DNA from: Bdellovibrionales bacterium Ga0074137
GTDB lineage: Bacteria; Bdellovibrionota; Bdellovibrionia; Bdellovibrionales; JAMPXM01
DNA length: 64,000 nt
Reading direction: 5' to 3'
Assembly (NCBI GenBank): GCA_001464715.1
Contig: LNDT01000004.1
Coordinates: 1 to 64,000, forward strand
The translations under genes and the position numbers were made by a program. This document shows positions 55,947 through 64,000 of this stretch, one piece after another. The first letter of the stretch is position 1. Each line of letters opens with the position of its first letter. The notes beneath the pieces were generated by a model. That model was not told the DNA's origin and ran no database searches. It saw nothing but the letters and a program-made list of their open reading frames with translations.

Positions 55947-57080
55947 GTGCGATTGATCGGTAGTTTAAAATACTTTGGTGAAACTGGATCAATCAAGCCT
56001 CAAAAGGGCTGGATCCTATCGCCGCTCTATGACGTGATTTTCATTTTTGGCGGGTCCATTGCTGCTCTTCTCATATTGACCCTTAAAGAAATGGGGAATT
56101 CAGCCTCAACAGATCTGTCCATCCTTACTTTGTTCGTAGTTTCGTTCGCACTGAATGGCGGCCATATGGTGGCCGGTCTTTCTCTATTGATTTTTAATCG
56201 AGAAGAGCGAGCACGGGCGAAACGAGTTGAACCGAGAATTTACAAGCAATGTTTAGCCATCATCCTCGTCTGTCTTGCTCTTTTTGGTGGTTCAGCAATT
56301 TTGTTTTCGCAGGCGTCAGATTCTGACGCCTTTAGATTCCCCATTCGAATCGCTGGTTTTCTCTACTTTCTTTGGAATGGATGGCACTTTGGAATGCAGC
56401 AGTTTGGACTCCTGCAGATCTACCGAAAGAAACACGGCATAACGACAAACATTGACCGACACTTCGATCGAGTCCAGTGTCTGCTGTTTGTTTCCATAAT
56501 CCCTTCACTTCTCCTTTTCTCAATAGGGAGGAGAGATGATTTTTTCGAATCGTATTTTGGAAATTTGGAGGTACTAAATTCGCACCGAACCGAAATCTTC
56601 TTTGTCGCAATAGTGATGGCGTGTCTGGCCATAGCCCGCGTGAGCTATAAGAAACATTGGCGATGGCCTATCGCTCTTTGTTACGCCGGAATTTTTCTAA
56701 TTCCTTTTGCGATGAGTTTTAATCCGGTTCTTTTTATTTTTTTGGCGGCTTTTGGGCCCCATTACTTGCAGGAAATATTTTTGATCACGGTGATCGGCTC
56801 CTCTGAAGATTCAGACGGGCAGCGATTGGTAAAAAAGTCGGTTATGTTCTTTGGATTTGTCGTCCTCATCGCAGCAAGCATTGGATTCTACATTGCCCTA
56901 GAGCTCGCTAAGTCAGCGGGAGGACACCTCGGCATTCATGGTTCTATCCGCTTGGACAGTGGACTTGATATGCTCGGGTTCTGGACGGTGGCCGGTATCG
57001 CCTCGGTTTTCGCAATCTTCAATTTTTTTCACTTTTACTTGGATCGACTCATCTTCGCAAAGCGCGCCGATCTTCTTTGA
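55947..57080 (+). CDS. Polytopic membrane protein with conserved-looking histidines
   Basis: 377 aa from GTG. About eight to nine transmembrane helices. His residues lie in or beside helices: LNGGHMVAGL, FLWNGWHFGMQQFGLL, FGPHYLQEIF and FNFFHFYLDRLIF. This suggests a metal (perhaps di-iron) membrane enzyme of the Brp/Blh or related type, but I cannot place it in a family. Monocistronic and convergent with the GH3 gene. Confidence 0.7.
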   Translation: MRLIGSLKYFGETGSIKPQKGWILSPLYDVIFIFGGSIAALLILTLKEMGNSASTDLSILTLFVVSFALNGGHMVAGLSLLIFNREERARAKRVEPRIYKQCLAIILVCLALFGGSAILFSQASDSDAFRFPIRIAGFLYFLWNGWHFGMQQFGLLQIYRKKHGITTNIDRHFDRVQCLLFVSIIPSLLLFSIGRRDDFFESYFGNLEVLNSHRTEIFFVAIVMACLAIARVSYKKHWRWPIALCYAGIFLIPFAMSFNPVLFIFLAAFGPHYLQEIFLITVIGSSEDSDGQRLVKKSVMFFGFVVLIAASIGFYIALELAKSAGGHLGIHGSIRLDSGLDMLGFWTVAGIASVFAIFNFFHFYLDRLIFAKRADLL

Positions 57081-57096
57081 AGAATAAGCTTGAAGC

Positions 57097-58563
57097 CTAA
57101 GGCAGAATCGACGGCAGCTGCGATCTCCAGCGTTCATCAGTTTGAGTCAAAATTTCGTAGTACCGATTTCGCTCAGAAACGGACAGCGTCCTCGGTTCTT
57201 GAAGCGAGATTGTTTCGTGCGGATAAGGAAGGGACTTCAAAGTTCGAGTGATTCGAAGCCGGCTCTCTACCGCACGTCTCAAGAATAGTTTCTGAAACTC
57301 CGAAAACGGAACGCTTGTCCGCTCCTCAAGAGCCAAACGGAAAGTTTCGGAAACTTGTCCACTTGAAATCTGGGTGAAGGCGCGAAGTGCGCCGCCATAG
57401 CGACTGCCAGGGATCATGAGCATATCCATCCCTGAGACAAAGGCATTGGCGTAAACGGCATACAAATCATCTCCCTGAAGGTTGCCGTAACCACCCATCC
57501 ACATCGCATCCGAGACTCGCACGCCTTGAAACTGCATTTGATCGCGCAAGAGATCTGTCAAAAGGGTCTTCGATTCGGTTGTCAAATTGCGAGCGTCAAG
57601 CAGCGGAAACTTTCCATGCGAGGACATGATCGAAAGTCGTTCAGAAAATCCGCGATGGTTCACGAATGAAATCAAATCGCGAAATGGCCTCAAGTGCTTT
57701 TCTGTCTCGCTCTGAGTTGTAGCTACGGACACACTCTCAACGTCGTGGGTGTCGCCGGAATTTTGTCCTAGCCCCGGGTAGTGTTTCGTCACGGCGACAA
57801 CGGGGCCAGCCGAAGCCATCGAGTCAACAAACGTCGACATACATTTTGCAACTTTTTGTGGATCAGACGAAATACCCCGCACCGCGAAAAGTCGCTGCGC
57901 CAAATCGGCCACCAAAGTGAGCGGGTAATTGACTCCAACCGCGCTCAGCTCGATCCCCATAATTCGGCCATGAAGTGAGCACAGCTCGACACCGAATTTC
58001 GACATCGATTTACCAAGCCATACACCGTGAGCCAAATCCGTAAAGCCCTGGCGAAAACGCTGAATGCCCGGGATCGCTCGGCCGGAAGGGGCAAAAGTTA
58101 GACCGCCACCTTCGTAATCGATCGAGAAAAAAGCCGGATCATGACCACTGTTTTTTAGAACTTTTGAGTACTGAGAGACTGTTCGTGAAAGCGCGGCGGC
58201 ACCGACTCGACTTGAATTCCAAAAAACAATTCCCCCCGGTGGATCATTTCGAAAAGCTTCAAGAAGGGTTTTAGAAACGGCAGCACTTGATTGTTCAACA
58301 AGAAAAAATCTGGAAAGCATCTCATTTTGTCGACGAGCGTCTTTAGGAGCCGCTCTTGACGCCGATGCCGGCGCCGACGTCGCTGGCTTCAGCTGCGAAG
58401 AGGTTTTTTCTCGTGCGAACTCTTCGTAGGACTCTGAGCTAGGCGCCGTTGTTGGAAGCGGCGTTGGACCAACAGAGGTGGCGGGCGCATCAGCGCAAGA
58501 AATCTGAAAGCCAAGACCCATAATGATCAGCGAAAAAGTAATTTGACGACGAATTTCCAACAT
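57097..58563 (-). CDS. Glycoside hydrolase family 3 lipoprotein (beta-N-acetylhexosaminidase-like)
   Basis: 488 aa. Signal peptide with lipobox QISC, a Ser/Pro/Ala-rich linker (residues 25-75), then a GH3 domain: GGIVFWNSSRVG, FFSIDYEGGGL, the His motif TKHYPGLGQNSGDTHDVES, and the nucleophile region VRVSDAMWMGGYG. The pattern is that of NagZ-type enzymes, which remove beta-N-acetylglucosamine from peptidoglycan fragments. As a lipoprotein it would act in the periplasm or at the surface, unlike cytoplasmic NagZ. Confidence 0.85.
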   Translation of the reverse strand: MLEIRRQITFSLIIMGLGFQISCADAPATSVGPTPLPTTAPSSESYEEFAREKTSSQLKPATSAPASASRAAPKDARRQNEMLSRFFLVEQSSAAVSKTLLEAFRNDPPGGIVFWNSSRVGAAALSRTVSQYSKVLKNSGHDPAFFSIDYEGGGLTFAPSGRAIPGIQRFRQGFTDLAHGVWLGKSMSKFGVELCSLHGRIMGIELSAVGVNYPLTLVADLAQRLFAVRGISSDPQKVAKCMSTFVDSMASAGPVVAVTKHYPGLGQNSGDTHDVESVSVATTQSETEKHLRPFRDLISFVNHRGFSERLSIMSSHGKFPLLDARNLTTESKTLLTDLLRDQMQFQGVRVSDAMWMGGYGNLQGDDLYAVYANAFVSGMDMLMIPGSRYGGALRAFTQISSGQVSETFRLALEERTSVPFSEFQKLFLRRAVESRLRITRTLKSLPYPHETISLQEPRTLSVSERNRYYEILTQTDERWRSQLPSILP

Positions 58564-58648
58564 GCCCAGAGTTCTATCGGACCAAATGGTTTTCGACGAG
58601 ACATCACAAGGGGGATTGAAAATTTAGTACGAGGTCTAAAAGGATTGC

Positions 58649-59491
58649 TCAGCGCCGCAAGAATCTAATCGTGACTCCTACAAGAACTTGAAAAATCAAG
58701 ATGCTCGGTGCCGTGGGAAGTTTAGTAAATTCGAGCGAAACCACAAATCCGATGAGCGCCCCCAAGGCCGCCGCGATACAAATGTCTCGCCGAAATCGCT
58801 CAAGGTTTGAATTCTTCTTACCCACAGAAGCAATCGGAGCAAAGAGGCTCCCTAACACGAAAATTAAACCCATCGACGGCATGGCGACCGCCATGGCCGT
58901 CAACGATACCAATCCGAAGGCCCAGGTCTGAGAAGCTGTTAGCTGGCGAAACAAAACGGCGTGAGCAAATGAAGCGAAACTGAGGGCTCGCCACTGACTC
59001 CAAAGCCACCCCATAAGACCCATCGATACAGCCAGCGTCGTGCGCGCCTCCAGATCAGAGGCCGTCGAAATATCTCCGATAAAAGAGGCCGTTTGGCTGA
59101 CTTCCAAATGAGGGGCGAGTGATGCAACCAAAGATCCGATGGCCATCAAACCCACATAAATCGAAAAGAGCATGGCTGGACGCAAGGGATCCGCCGAGCT
59201 TTCACGCCGAAGATCAGCTTGATCTGACCATACCAGTAAAGCACCGACAGAAATTGAAACTAAGACCGAGATAACGAGTGTGCCTATAAAGAGATAGAAT
59301 CCGGAGACAGCCCCCGCAAACGACAAAATCGCAAGCCCCAGCACCACACCCGTTGATGACGCTTGACTCACTATGATGGCTCTAGTGGCCCAACCCCGTG
59401 CCAGAATCTGGGCGCCGATCAGTGCAAGTGTTGGTGCCGCCACGATGGCGCCCAGAAGAGTCCATTTGTAGAGGCCAAGAAGGTCTAACAC
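58649..59491 (-). CDS. Metal-type ABC transporter permease
   Basis: 280 aa, eight or so transmembrane helices, arranged as in ZnuB/MntB family permeases (LGAIVAAPTLALIGAQILARGWA, FYLFIGTLVISVLVSISVGALL, MAVAMPSMGLIFVLGSLFAPIAS). It follows the ATPase gene by 10 nt. Together with the porin gene the three form one operon. No solute-binding protein is in the operon. Confidence 0.8.
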   Translation of the reverse strand: MLDLLGLYKWTLLGAIVAAPTLALIGAQILARGWATRAIIVSQASSTGVVLGLAILSFAGAVSGFYLFIGTLVISVLVSISVGALLVWSDQADLRRESSADPLRPAMLFSIYVGLMAIGSLVASLAPHLEVSQTASFIGDISTASDLEARTTLAVSMGLMGWLWSQWRALSFASFAHAVLFRQLTASQTWAFGLVSLTAMAVAMPSMGLIFVLGSLFAPIASVGKKNSNLERFRRDICIAAALGALIGFVVSLEFTKLPTAPSILIFQVLVGVTIRFLRR

Positions 59492-59501
59492 TTTTGAAAC
59501 C

Positions 59502-60152
59502 TCATCTCAGGCTGACCATTTCCACCGTTTCACCCAGAAAAAGGGAAGTGTCGTGAGACACGACCACAACGGCTCTCGTATTTGGCGAGCCTGCGAGCCA
59601 CGCTTGAATTTCGTCGATAACGGTCTTTCGAGAAGATTTATCCAAGTGATTGGTGGGCTCATCGAGCAACAACAATTCCGACGTCCCCGAAGGTTTCGAT
59701 GAAGAGCTGGCGAGAAGTGAGGAAAGTAGCAAGCGCTGTTTTTCTCCGCCCGAAGCCGAGTCCCAAGGCCTTGAAAGATCAAGGCCCTCTAATAGTTTTC
59801 CGTGTGAATCACCAGCTTTCGTCCATGACTGCACATCAGCCATCGTCACAGGAATCGCAAACAGTAGGGCGGACGCTTGAGGATGAAAGCGCACAGTCAG
59901 ATCGGGATCGATTCGCCGTAAAGACCCTCTATAAGATTCACCGAAAGCTCGGCTTTCGGTTTCGTTTCGGAACATCAAACGAAGTAAACTGGATTTGCCG
60001 ACGCCATTCACGCCGGTGACAAGCTTCAAGTCTCCGGCGGAAATTTTAAAACTAAGAGGCTCACAAATTGGATTCCCAGTCTCCTGGTCCATCAGCTGGA
60101 AATTAGAGATTTCGAAAAGAAGATTGGTTGGTGTCAGCCGACTAGAATTCAT
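59502..60152 (-). CDS. ABC transporter ATP-binding protein
   Basis: 216 aa from ATG 60152; an extension to 60335 would run inside the porin gene. Walker A GVNGVGKSS, signature SGGEKQRLLLSS, Walker B LLLLDEPTNHLD and switch His VVVSHDTS are all present. Partner of the permease downstream. The start overlaps the end of the porin gene by 11 nt. Confidence 0.88.
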   Translation of the reverse strand: MNSSRLTPTNLLFEISNFQLMDQETGNPICEPLSFKISAGDLKLVTGVNGVGKSSLLRLMFRNETESRAFGESYRGSLRRIDPDLTVRFHPQASALLFAIPVTMADVQSWTKAGDSHGKLLEGLDLSRPWDSASGGEKQRLLLSSLLASSSSKPSGTSELLLLDEPTNHLDKSSRKTVIDEIQAWLAGSPNTRAVVVVSHDTSLFLGETVEMVSLR

Positions 60153-61230
60153 GAGCCGGATGCGCTCCCATGAGTGCGACCAACTGAAGTTCAATTCTTT
60201 GTTCGTTTCGAGCCGCATCGCCTTGGCGGGTTTCATTGATAAAAACGTAGCTCGCTCGAAGCGTTGAAAACTCCGAGACCTTGTAGCTCGCGACGGGCAT
60301 AAGCCCCAGTTCAAAATTCGAGCGGGTGTCGCCATTTTGAAATTTCAAACTTAAATTTGAGTACCCATCCAAGCGCACTCCAAAAGACCATCCCGAATCA
60401 CCGAGGCTTTGATCGACAAATACGTAGCCACCTAAGTCCTCCTCGAGTGCCAGGGACGACGACGAACGAGTGCGATGGTAGAATTCACTCTGAACAAGTG
60501 TCTCAATCTTGCGACCCACTCGTTTTTTATAAACGAGGTCTAAACCTGCGATGCGCATCTGCACGCTGTCGGCATCGGTTCTTCCGATGTAGCTTAGACC
60601 CAAAAGAAGACCCCGGCTTTCATTCAAATCGAAAAAGATAGTTGGATGGAGGTAATGGGTCGCTACCAAAGGACGCCGGCCTCCTGTGTGCGAATGCCCA
60701 AAAGTCCAACCGTTGGTCGTACCAGCAACAATATCAATCGGAATTTCCGTATCCAGAAGATAACCGGCTTCCATTCCGGAATCGATCACGGCTTCGTCGG
60801 CGAAGAATCGCGACTGCACGATGGGTGCAGATGTAAAAGGCCAGTCATGAGAATGAAACTGATTAAGTCGTCCGAATCCTAAAAGAAAACGACCGGCCTT
60901 CAGCCGAGTGCGCGGAAGTAAGCGGGTCGTCTCGATATAACCTTCATGCAACTCAATCTCGATGACTCCAGCTTCATCGTGACCCGCGACATTCACGACC
61001 GCATCAAACAGTGTATCGATGGGTGCCGAGACGGCGATTTCAAAACTTCGCACGCGAAGTCGTCCCGAATCTGTGGGCGGATTTTCGATTCCAAAATCGC
61101 TGACAAGATCAAGGGCCGAGAAAAGCTGAATCCCACCAAGGTCAACACCGGCTTTTTCGTCGGCATGAGCGACCGTCGAAAAGGAACCTAAAAGCGCCAA
61201 CAAAATTAAGCTGGAAAATCGTAAATTCAT
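60142..61230 (-). CDS. Porin-like outer membrane protein, first gene of the metal-transport operon
   Basis: 362 aa with signal peptide (residues 5-23, SLILLALLGSFSTVAHA). The rest alternates amphipathic strands as in an outer-membrane beta-barrel (LKAGRFLLGFGRLNQFHSHDW, GLLLGLSYIGRTD, VQSEFYHRTRSS, GVRLDGYSNLSLKF). His-rich places (FHSHDWPF, TFGHSHTGG, GAHPAHEF) could bind a divalent metal. Ends at TAG. A Fur/Zur-like dyad lies just upstream. Confidence 0.72.
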   Translation of the reverse strand: MNLRFSSLILLALLGSFSTVAHADEKAGVDLGGIQLFSALDLVSDFGIENPPTDSGRLRVRSFEIAVSAPIDTLFDAVVNVAGHDEAGVIEIELHEGYIETTRLLPRTRLKAGRFLLGFGRLNQFHSHDWPFTSAPIVQSRFFADEAVIDSGMEAGYLLDTEIPIDIVAGTTNGWTFGHSHTGGRRPLVATHYLHPTIFFDLNESRGLLLGLSYIGRTDADSVQMRIAGLDLVYKKRVGRKIETLVQSEFYHRTRSSSSLALEEDLGGYVFVDQSLGDSGWSFGVRLDGYSNLSLKFQNGDTRSNFELGLMPVASYKVSEFSTLRASYVFINETRQGDAARNEQRIELQLVALMGAHPAHEF

Positions 61231-61247
61231 ATACTTTCTCGTAACCC

Positions 61248-61270
61248 TTATTGCTAATGAGTTGCAATAA
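61248..61270. promoter_or_regulatory. Fur/Zur-like operator
   Basis: A 23-bp dyad with arms TTATTGC and GCAATAA around TAATGAGTT, 18 nt upstream of the porin ATG. It resembles Fur-superfamily boxes, and its location before a metal-uptake-like operon fits metal-dependent repression. Confidence 0.5.
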
Positions 61271-61275
61271 AAAAT

Positions 61276-63165
61276 TTAGCGGACACCTTCATTTTCGACA
61301 GCGTCAAGACGCCGCCGAGCGTCCTGAGCTTCGGCTTGAAGGCGCCACATCCTCGAGTACTCGCCCCCAAGTTTGAGTAAATTTTCATGGCGTCCGCGTT
61401 CGACGATCTCACCATCTTTCAGCACAAGAATTTGATCGGCGTCGATGACCGTCGACAGTCGATGCGCAATCACCAAGGCCGTCCGGTTCTTGGAGACATC
61501 GCGAAGCGAGGCCTGAATGCCTTGCTCGGTGTGAGTGTCCAGTGCCGACGTGGCTTCATCGAAAACCAGAACGGCTGGATTTTTTAGAATCGTTCGGGCG
61601 ATCGCGACTCTTTGTTTTTCACCGCCTGAAAGTTTTAATCCGCGTTCTCCCACCAAAGATTGGTAGCCCAAAGGAAGACGCGCGACGAACTGATCGATCT
61701 TCGCAAGCTTCGCCGCGGACTTCATTTCTTCTTCCGTCGCCGATGGACGGCCATACTGAATATTGTAACCAATCGTATCGTTAAATAAGACCGTGTCCTG
61801 CGGAACAATTCCTATAGCCCGACGAACGCTGGCTTGGTCGACCGTGCGAAGATCTTGACCGTCAATTAAGACAGCGCCTTCGATGGGATCATAAAATCGG
61901 AACAGCAAACGGGACACCGTCGATTTCCCAGACCCAGACGGTCCGACGATGGCGACGGTTTGGCCACTTTCAATTTTAAAACTAACGTTTTTCAAAATCG
62001 GACGGTCAGCGCCGTAGTGAAACGAAACATCGCGAAACTCAATTTGCCCACCGCGAAGTTCCAGTCCCGGAGCTTGATCGGGATCTTTGATGTCTCGGTC
62101 CACGGTTAGAAGCTCGAACATCTTATCCATCTCCACAAGACTCTGCGTCGTCTCTCGGTACGCAAATCCCAAAACGTTCAAAGGAAGATAGAGCTGAATT
62201 AGAAACGCATTCACTGCGACAAAGTCGCCAATTGTCATCGTGCCAGCACCGACACCAAGAGCTGCGAAAACCATAACGGCGACAAGGCCTGAAGCTATAA
62301 TAATGCCTTGGCCACAATTGAGAATAGAAAGACTGGTCTGACTTTGAATGGCGGCCGCTTCATAGCCTTCCAAAGCCTTGTCGAAACGTGCGTGTTCGTG
62401 CTTTTCGTTTCCGAAGTACTTCACCGTTTCAAAATTCAAAAGACTGTCGACGGCTTTCGTGTTGGCCTCGGCATCTTTTTGCATCATATCTTTACGAAAC
62501 TTCACTCGCCAGTTTGTGATTGCGATCGTGTACCAAACATAAAGCGCAATCGTGACCATCGTAATGACCGCAAACTCGGGACCGAATGTGAGATACAAAA
62601 CGACCGACACGATGATCACTTCTGCTATTGTCGGAAGAATATTAAAGAGCATGAACTGAAGAACGGTTTGAATGCCTCGGGTCCCGCGCTCGATCACTCG
62701 AGAAAGTCCACCCGTCTGGCGATCCAAATGAAAAGCCAAGGAAAGTGAATGCAGGTGTTCGAACGTCTCCAGGCCTATCTTTCGCTGAGTGAATTGAGTC
62801 ACTCGGGCAAAGATGAAGTCTCGAAACTCCGAAAACGCCTGACTCCCAATCCTCGCACCAGCGTAGGCGACCGTAAGACCCAGCGCCGCACCTAAAACAG
62901 CCTGATCACCCTGAATCACAAGCCCCAGACGATCAATGGCCCCTTTTAAGAAGAAGGGCACCGATACTCCGATCGATTTTGCGATCAAAAGGGATACCAT
63001 CGCGACCGACACGCGCCACTTAAGGTCCGTTCGGTTTTTTGGCCAAAGATAAGGGAGGAGTGTCATTAAGGTCTGCCAGGATCGATCTCCGGCCGTTTCA
63101 GATGTCGCACTAAATGGTTTTGTCGTGGTGTTGCCGGTCACTTTGAAATCCTGTCGATCGCTCAA
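61276..63165 (-). CDS. Atm1-type ABC exporter
   Basis: 629 aa half-transporter. Six transmembrane helices in residues about 45-330 (VSVPFFLKGAIDRLG, GLSRVIERGTRGIQTVLQFM), then an ATPase domain: Walker A VGPSGSGKSTVSRLL, VPQDTVLFNDTIGYNIQYG, signature LSGGEKQRVAIAR, Walker B VLVFDEATSALD, His VIAHRLST. The RLSRVIERGTRGIQ-type segment and ATPase resemble mitochondrial/bacterial Atm1, which exports glutathione-linked or heavy-metal compounds. Separate transcription from the porin operon is likely. Confidence 0.88.
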   Translation of the reverse strand: MSDRQDFKVTGNTTTKPFSATSETAGDRSWQTLMTLLPYLWPKNRTDLKWRVSVAMVSLLIAKSIGVSVPFFLKGAIDRLGLVIQGDQAVLGAALGLTVAYAGARIGSQAFSEFRDFIFARVTQFTQRKIGLETFEHLHSLSLAFHLDRQTGGLSRVIERGTRGIQTVLQFMLFNILPTIAEVIIVSVVLYLTFGPEFAVITMVTIALYVWYTIAITNWRVKFRKDMMQKDAEANTKAVDSLLNFETVKYFGNEKHEHARFDKALEGYEAAAIQSQTSLSILNCGQGIIIASGLVAVMVFAALGVGAGTMTIGDFVAVNAFLIQLYLPLNVLGFAYRETTQSLVEMDKMFELLTVDRDIKDPDQAPGLELRGGQIEFRDVSFHYGADRPILKNVSFKIESGQTVAIVGPSGSGKSTVSRLLFRFYDPIEGAVLIDGQDLRTVDQASVRRAIGIVPQDTVLFNDTIGYNIQYGRPSATEEEMKSAAKLAKIDQFVARLPLGYQSLVGERGLKLSGGEKQRVAIARTILKNPAVLVFDEATSALDTHTEQGIQASLRDVSKNRTALVIAHRLSTVIDADQILVLKDGEIVERGRHENLLKLGGEYSRMWRLQAEAQDARRRLDAVENEGVR

Positions 63166-63702
63166 AGGCTGAAGAGGGGCGGTGCCATGTGTGAAAGAAA
63201 GTCGTACCGCAGGAGTGAAGAACTGACACCGTTTACCTGCAATCGAGTCACTGAAGAGTCCGCAAAATTAATGCATCGCGCAGCGCCCGGGAATACGGTT
63301 TTACAAGATTTTGTCAGCGTTCTAGAAGTTTGTGAACTCGCTGTGAGCCTTTGTTTAAAAGGCTTTGACGCAGACTCGACGTCAGAAAACGGCAGAATTT
63401 TACAACTGTCTTTGGTTTTTGTCCGATGTATCCGCATTTAGAAAAGCTCACGAGCGAGGGAATTTTTTGAGAAAAGTGGGCCCATTATGGCTTCAGAACA
63501 AACGGCACATCGCTTGCTCATTCAGCTCAAAGTCGTCGCTTGAAAGGACGTGTTTTTGAAATCTTGCCACGGTTTTTTATGTTCCCCAGGATTTCTGGGA
63601 ACCCGTCGGTAGGCTCTTATTTCGGTTCGACGTTTTTGATAGAAATAGAAGTTTTGCTTTAGAAATTTTAGATAACACCATTTGTTTGGGGGACCCCACA
63701 GT
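63166..63702. other. Intergenic region before the last gene
   Basis: About 540 nt. A possible ORF on the plus strand (63187-63441, 84 aa, Cys-containing, weak GAGGGG site) competes with an overlapping frame on the minus strand, and I cannot support either. A near-perfect hairpin GTTCCCCAG/CTGGGAAC lies at 63581-63602. Otherwise only AT-rich promoter-like DNA before 63703. Confidence 0.4.
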
Positions 63703-64000
63703 ATGAACATGAAGATGCAACTCAACAGCGCTTTGATCCTGGCGAGCGTATTCGCTCTGTCGACACAAGCTCTGGCTCAAGAGACGGAAACTCAGGCCGC
63801 AGAGACGACAACGAAAGTTGAAAACGTCACCCCCAACTTGGTTGAGAAAAAACCAGGCGAAGCCGACACCGACGAAGTTATCACGAACCGTAAGCTCCGC
63901 GCTGAAACTGGATCGAAGAGCAAGTACAGCTTCTCGACAACTCTTAGCTACAGCGGCGGAACTATTAAAGACCCAGGTTCGGATGTTCGTCCCAACATCG
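63703..64000 (+). CDS. Exported protein, 5' part (runs off the window)
   Basis: 99 codons visible from ATG 63703 (GGGGGACC upstream; ATG at 63709 and 63715 also in frame). Signal peptide LNSALILASVFALSTQALAQ, then a Thr/Glu/Ala-rich linker and the start of a beta-strand region (SKYSFSTTLSYSGGTI), which suggests an outer-membrane or periplasmic protein. The rest is outside the window. Confidence 0.7.
   Translation, partial: MNMKMQLNSALILASVFALSTQALAQETETQAAETTTKVENVTPNLVEKKPGEADTDEVITNRKLRAETGSKSKYSFSTTLSYSGGTIKDPGSDVRPNI

Noticed and set aside
63187-63441. 84-residue ORF upstream of the last gene
   Set aside because: It overlaps an equally long frame on the other strand, has a weak start and no recognisable domain, so neither is supported.

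Overview
The window is a bacterial chromosome segment carrying a complete prophage of about 30.5 kb (23298-53790). The flanking host genes (pyk, a CoA-transferase/thiolase cluster, miaB, guaB-guaA, dnaE, lipB, an Atm1-type exporter and many secreted or lipoprotein genes of unknown function) suggest a Gram-negative bacterium. A Bdellovibrio-like member of Bdellovibrionota is my best guess, from the overall gene style; this is inference, not a match. Host genes use TAG freely as a genuine stop codon (guaB, guaA and the genes ending at 8821, 9773, 12530 and 60142).

Left flank (1-23311): coiled-coil protein and pyruvate kinase; cyclic-nucleotide-binding protein; PQQ-type sugar dehydrogenase; an acetoacetate-utilisation operon (thiolase and two CoA-transferase subunits); a DUF4097-like exported protein; a Lys/Ala-rich histone-like protein; miaB, a bifunctional-nuclease-domain protein, a gamma-carbonic-anhydrase-like protein, guaB and guaA; dnaE, which is broken by an apparent deletion of about 52 nt; two exported proteins (one FlgT-like); lipB; and tRNA-Val(GAC), whose 3' end is the phage attachment site.

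Prophage (23298-53790): a tyrosine integrase, a possible type I toxin-like peptide, a replication-initiator-like gene and small early genes (to 28785) are written in the standard code. Then comes a tRNA gene with anticodon CUA (28812-28899). Nearly everything downstream up to the endolysin (28918-51568) is interrupted only by in-frame TAG codons. I count 68 in-frame TAGs in 18 genes, and each of these genes ends at TAA or TGA. Read with TAG as sense they give a full podovirus-like set: HNH endonuclease, terminase small and large subunits, portal, scaffold, major capsid protein, tail fibre, two connector/tail proteins, four internal or tail proteins, a holin-like protein and a peptidase M15 endolysin. 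The prophage therefore appears to switch genetic code between its early/lysogenic and late/lytic programmes, with its own amber suppressor tRNA at the boundary. The inserted residue is not settled. Most sites look like Gln positions, but the tRNA has a long variable arm and A73, which is typical of Tyr- or Leu-type tRNAs.

The right part of the prophage holds a membrane-anchored HNH protein, a reverse-strand trio (lipoprotein, small membrane protein, zinc ribbon), a ribbon-helix-helix-like protein, hairpins and attR. The right flank (53791-64000) has a lipoprotein, an SDR enzyme, a polytopic membrane protein, a GH3 family lipoprotein, a three-gene metal-uptake-like operon (porin, ATPase, permease) behind a Fur/Zur-like palindrome, an Atm1-like ABC exporter and the start of an exported protein.
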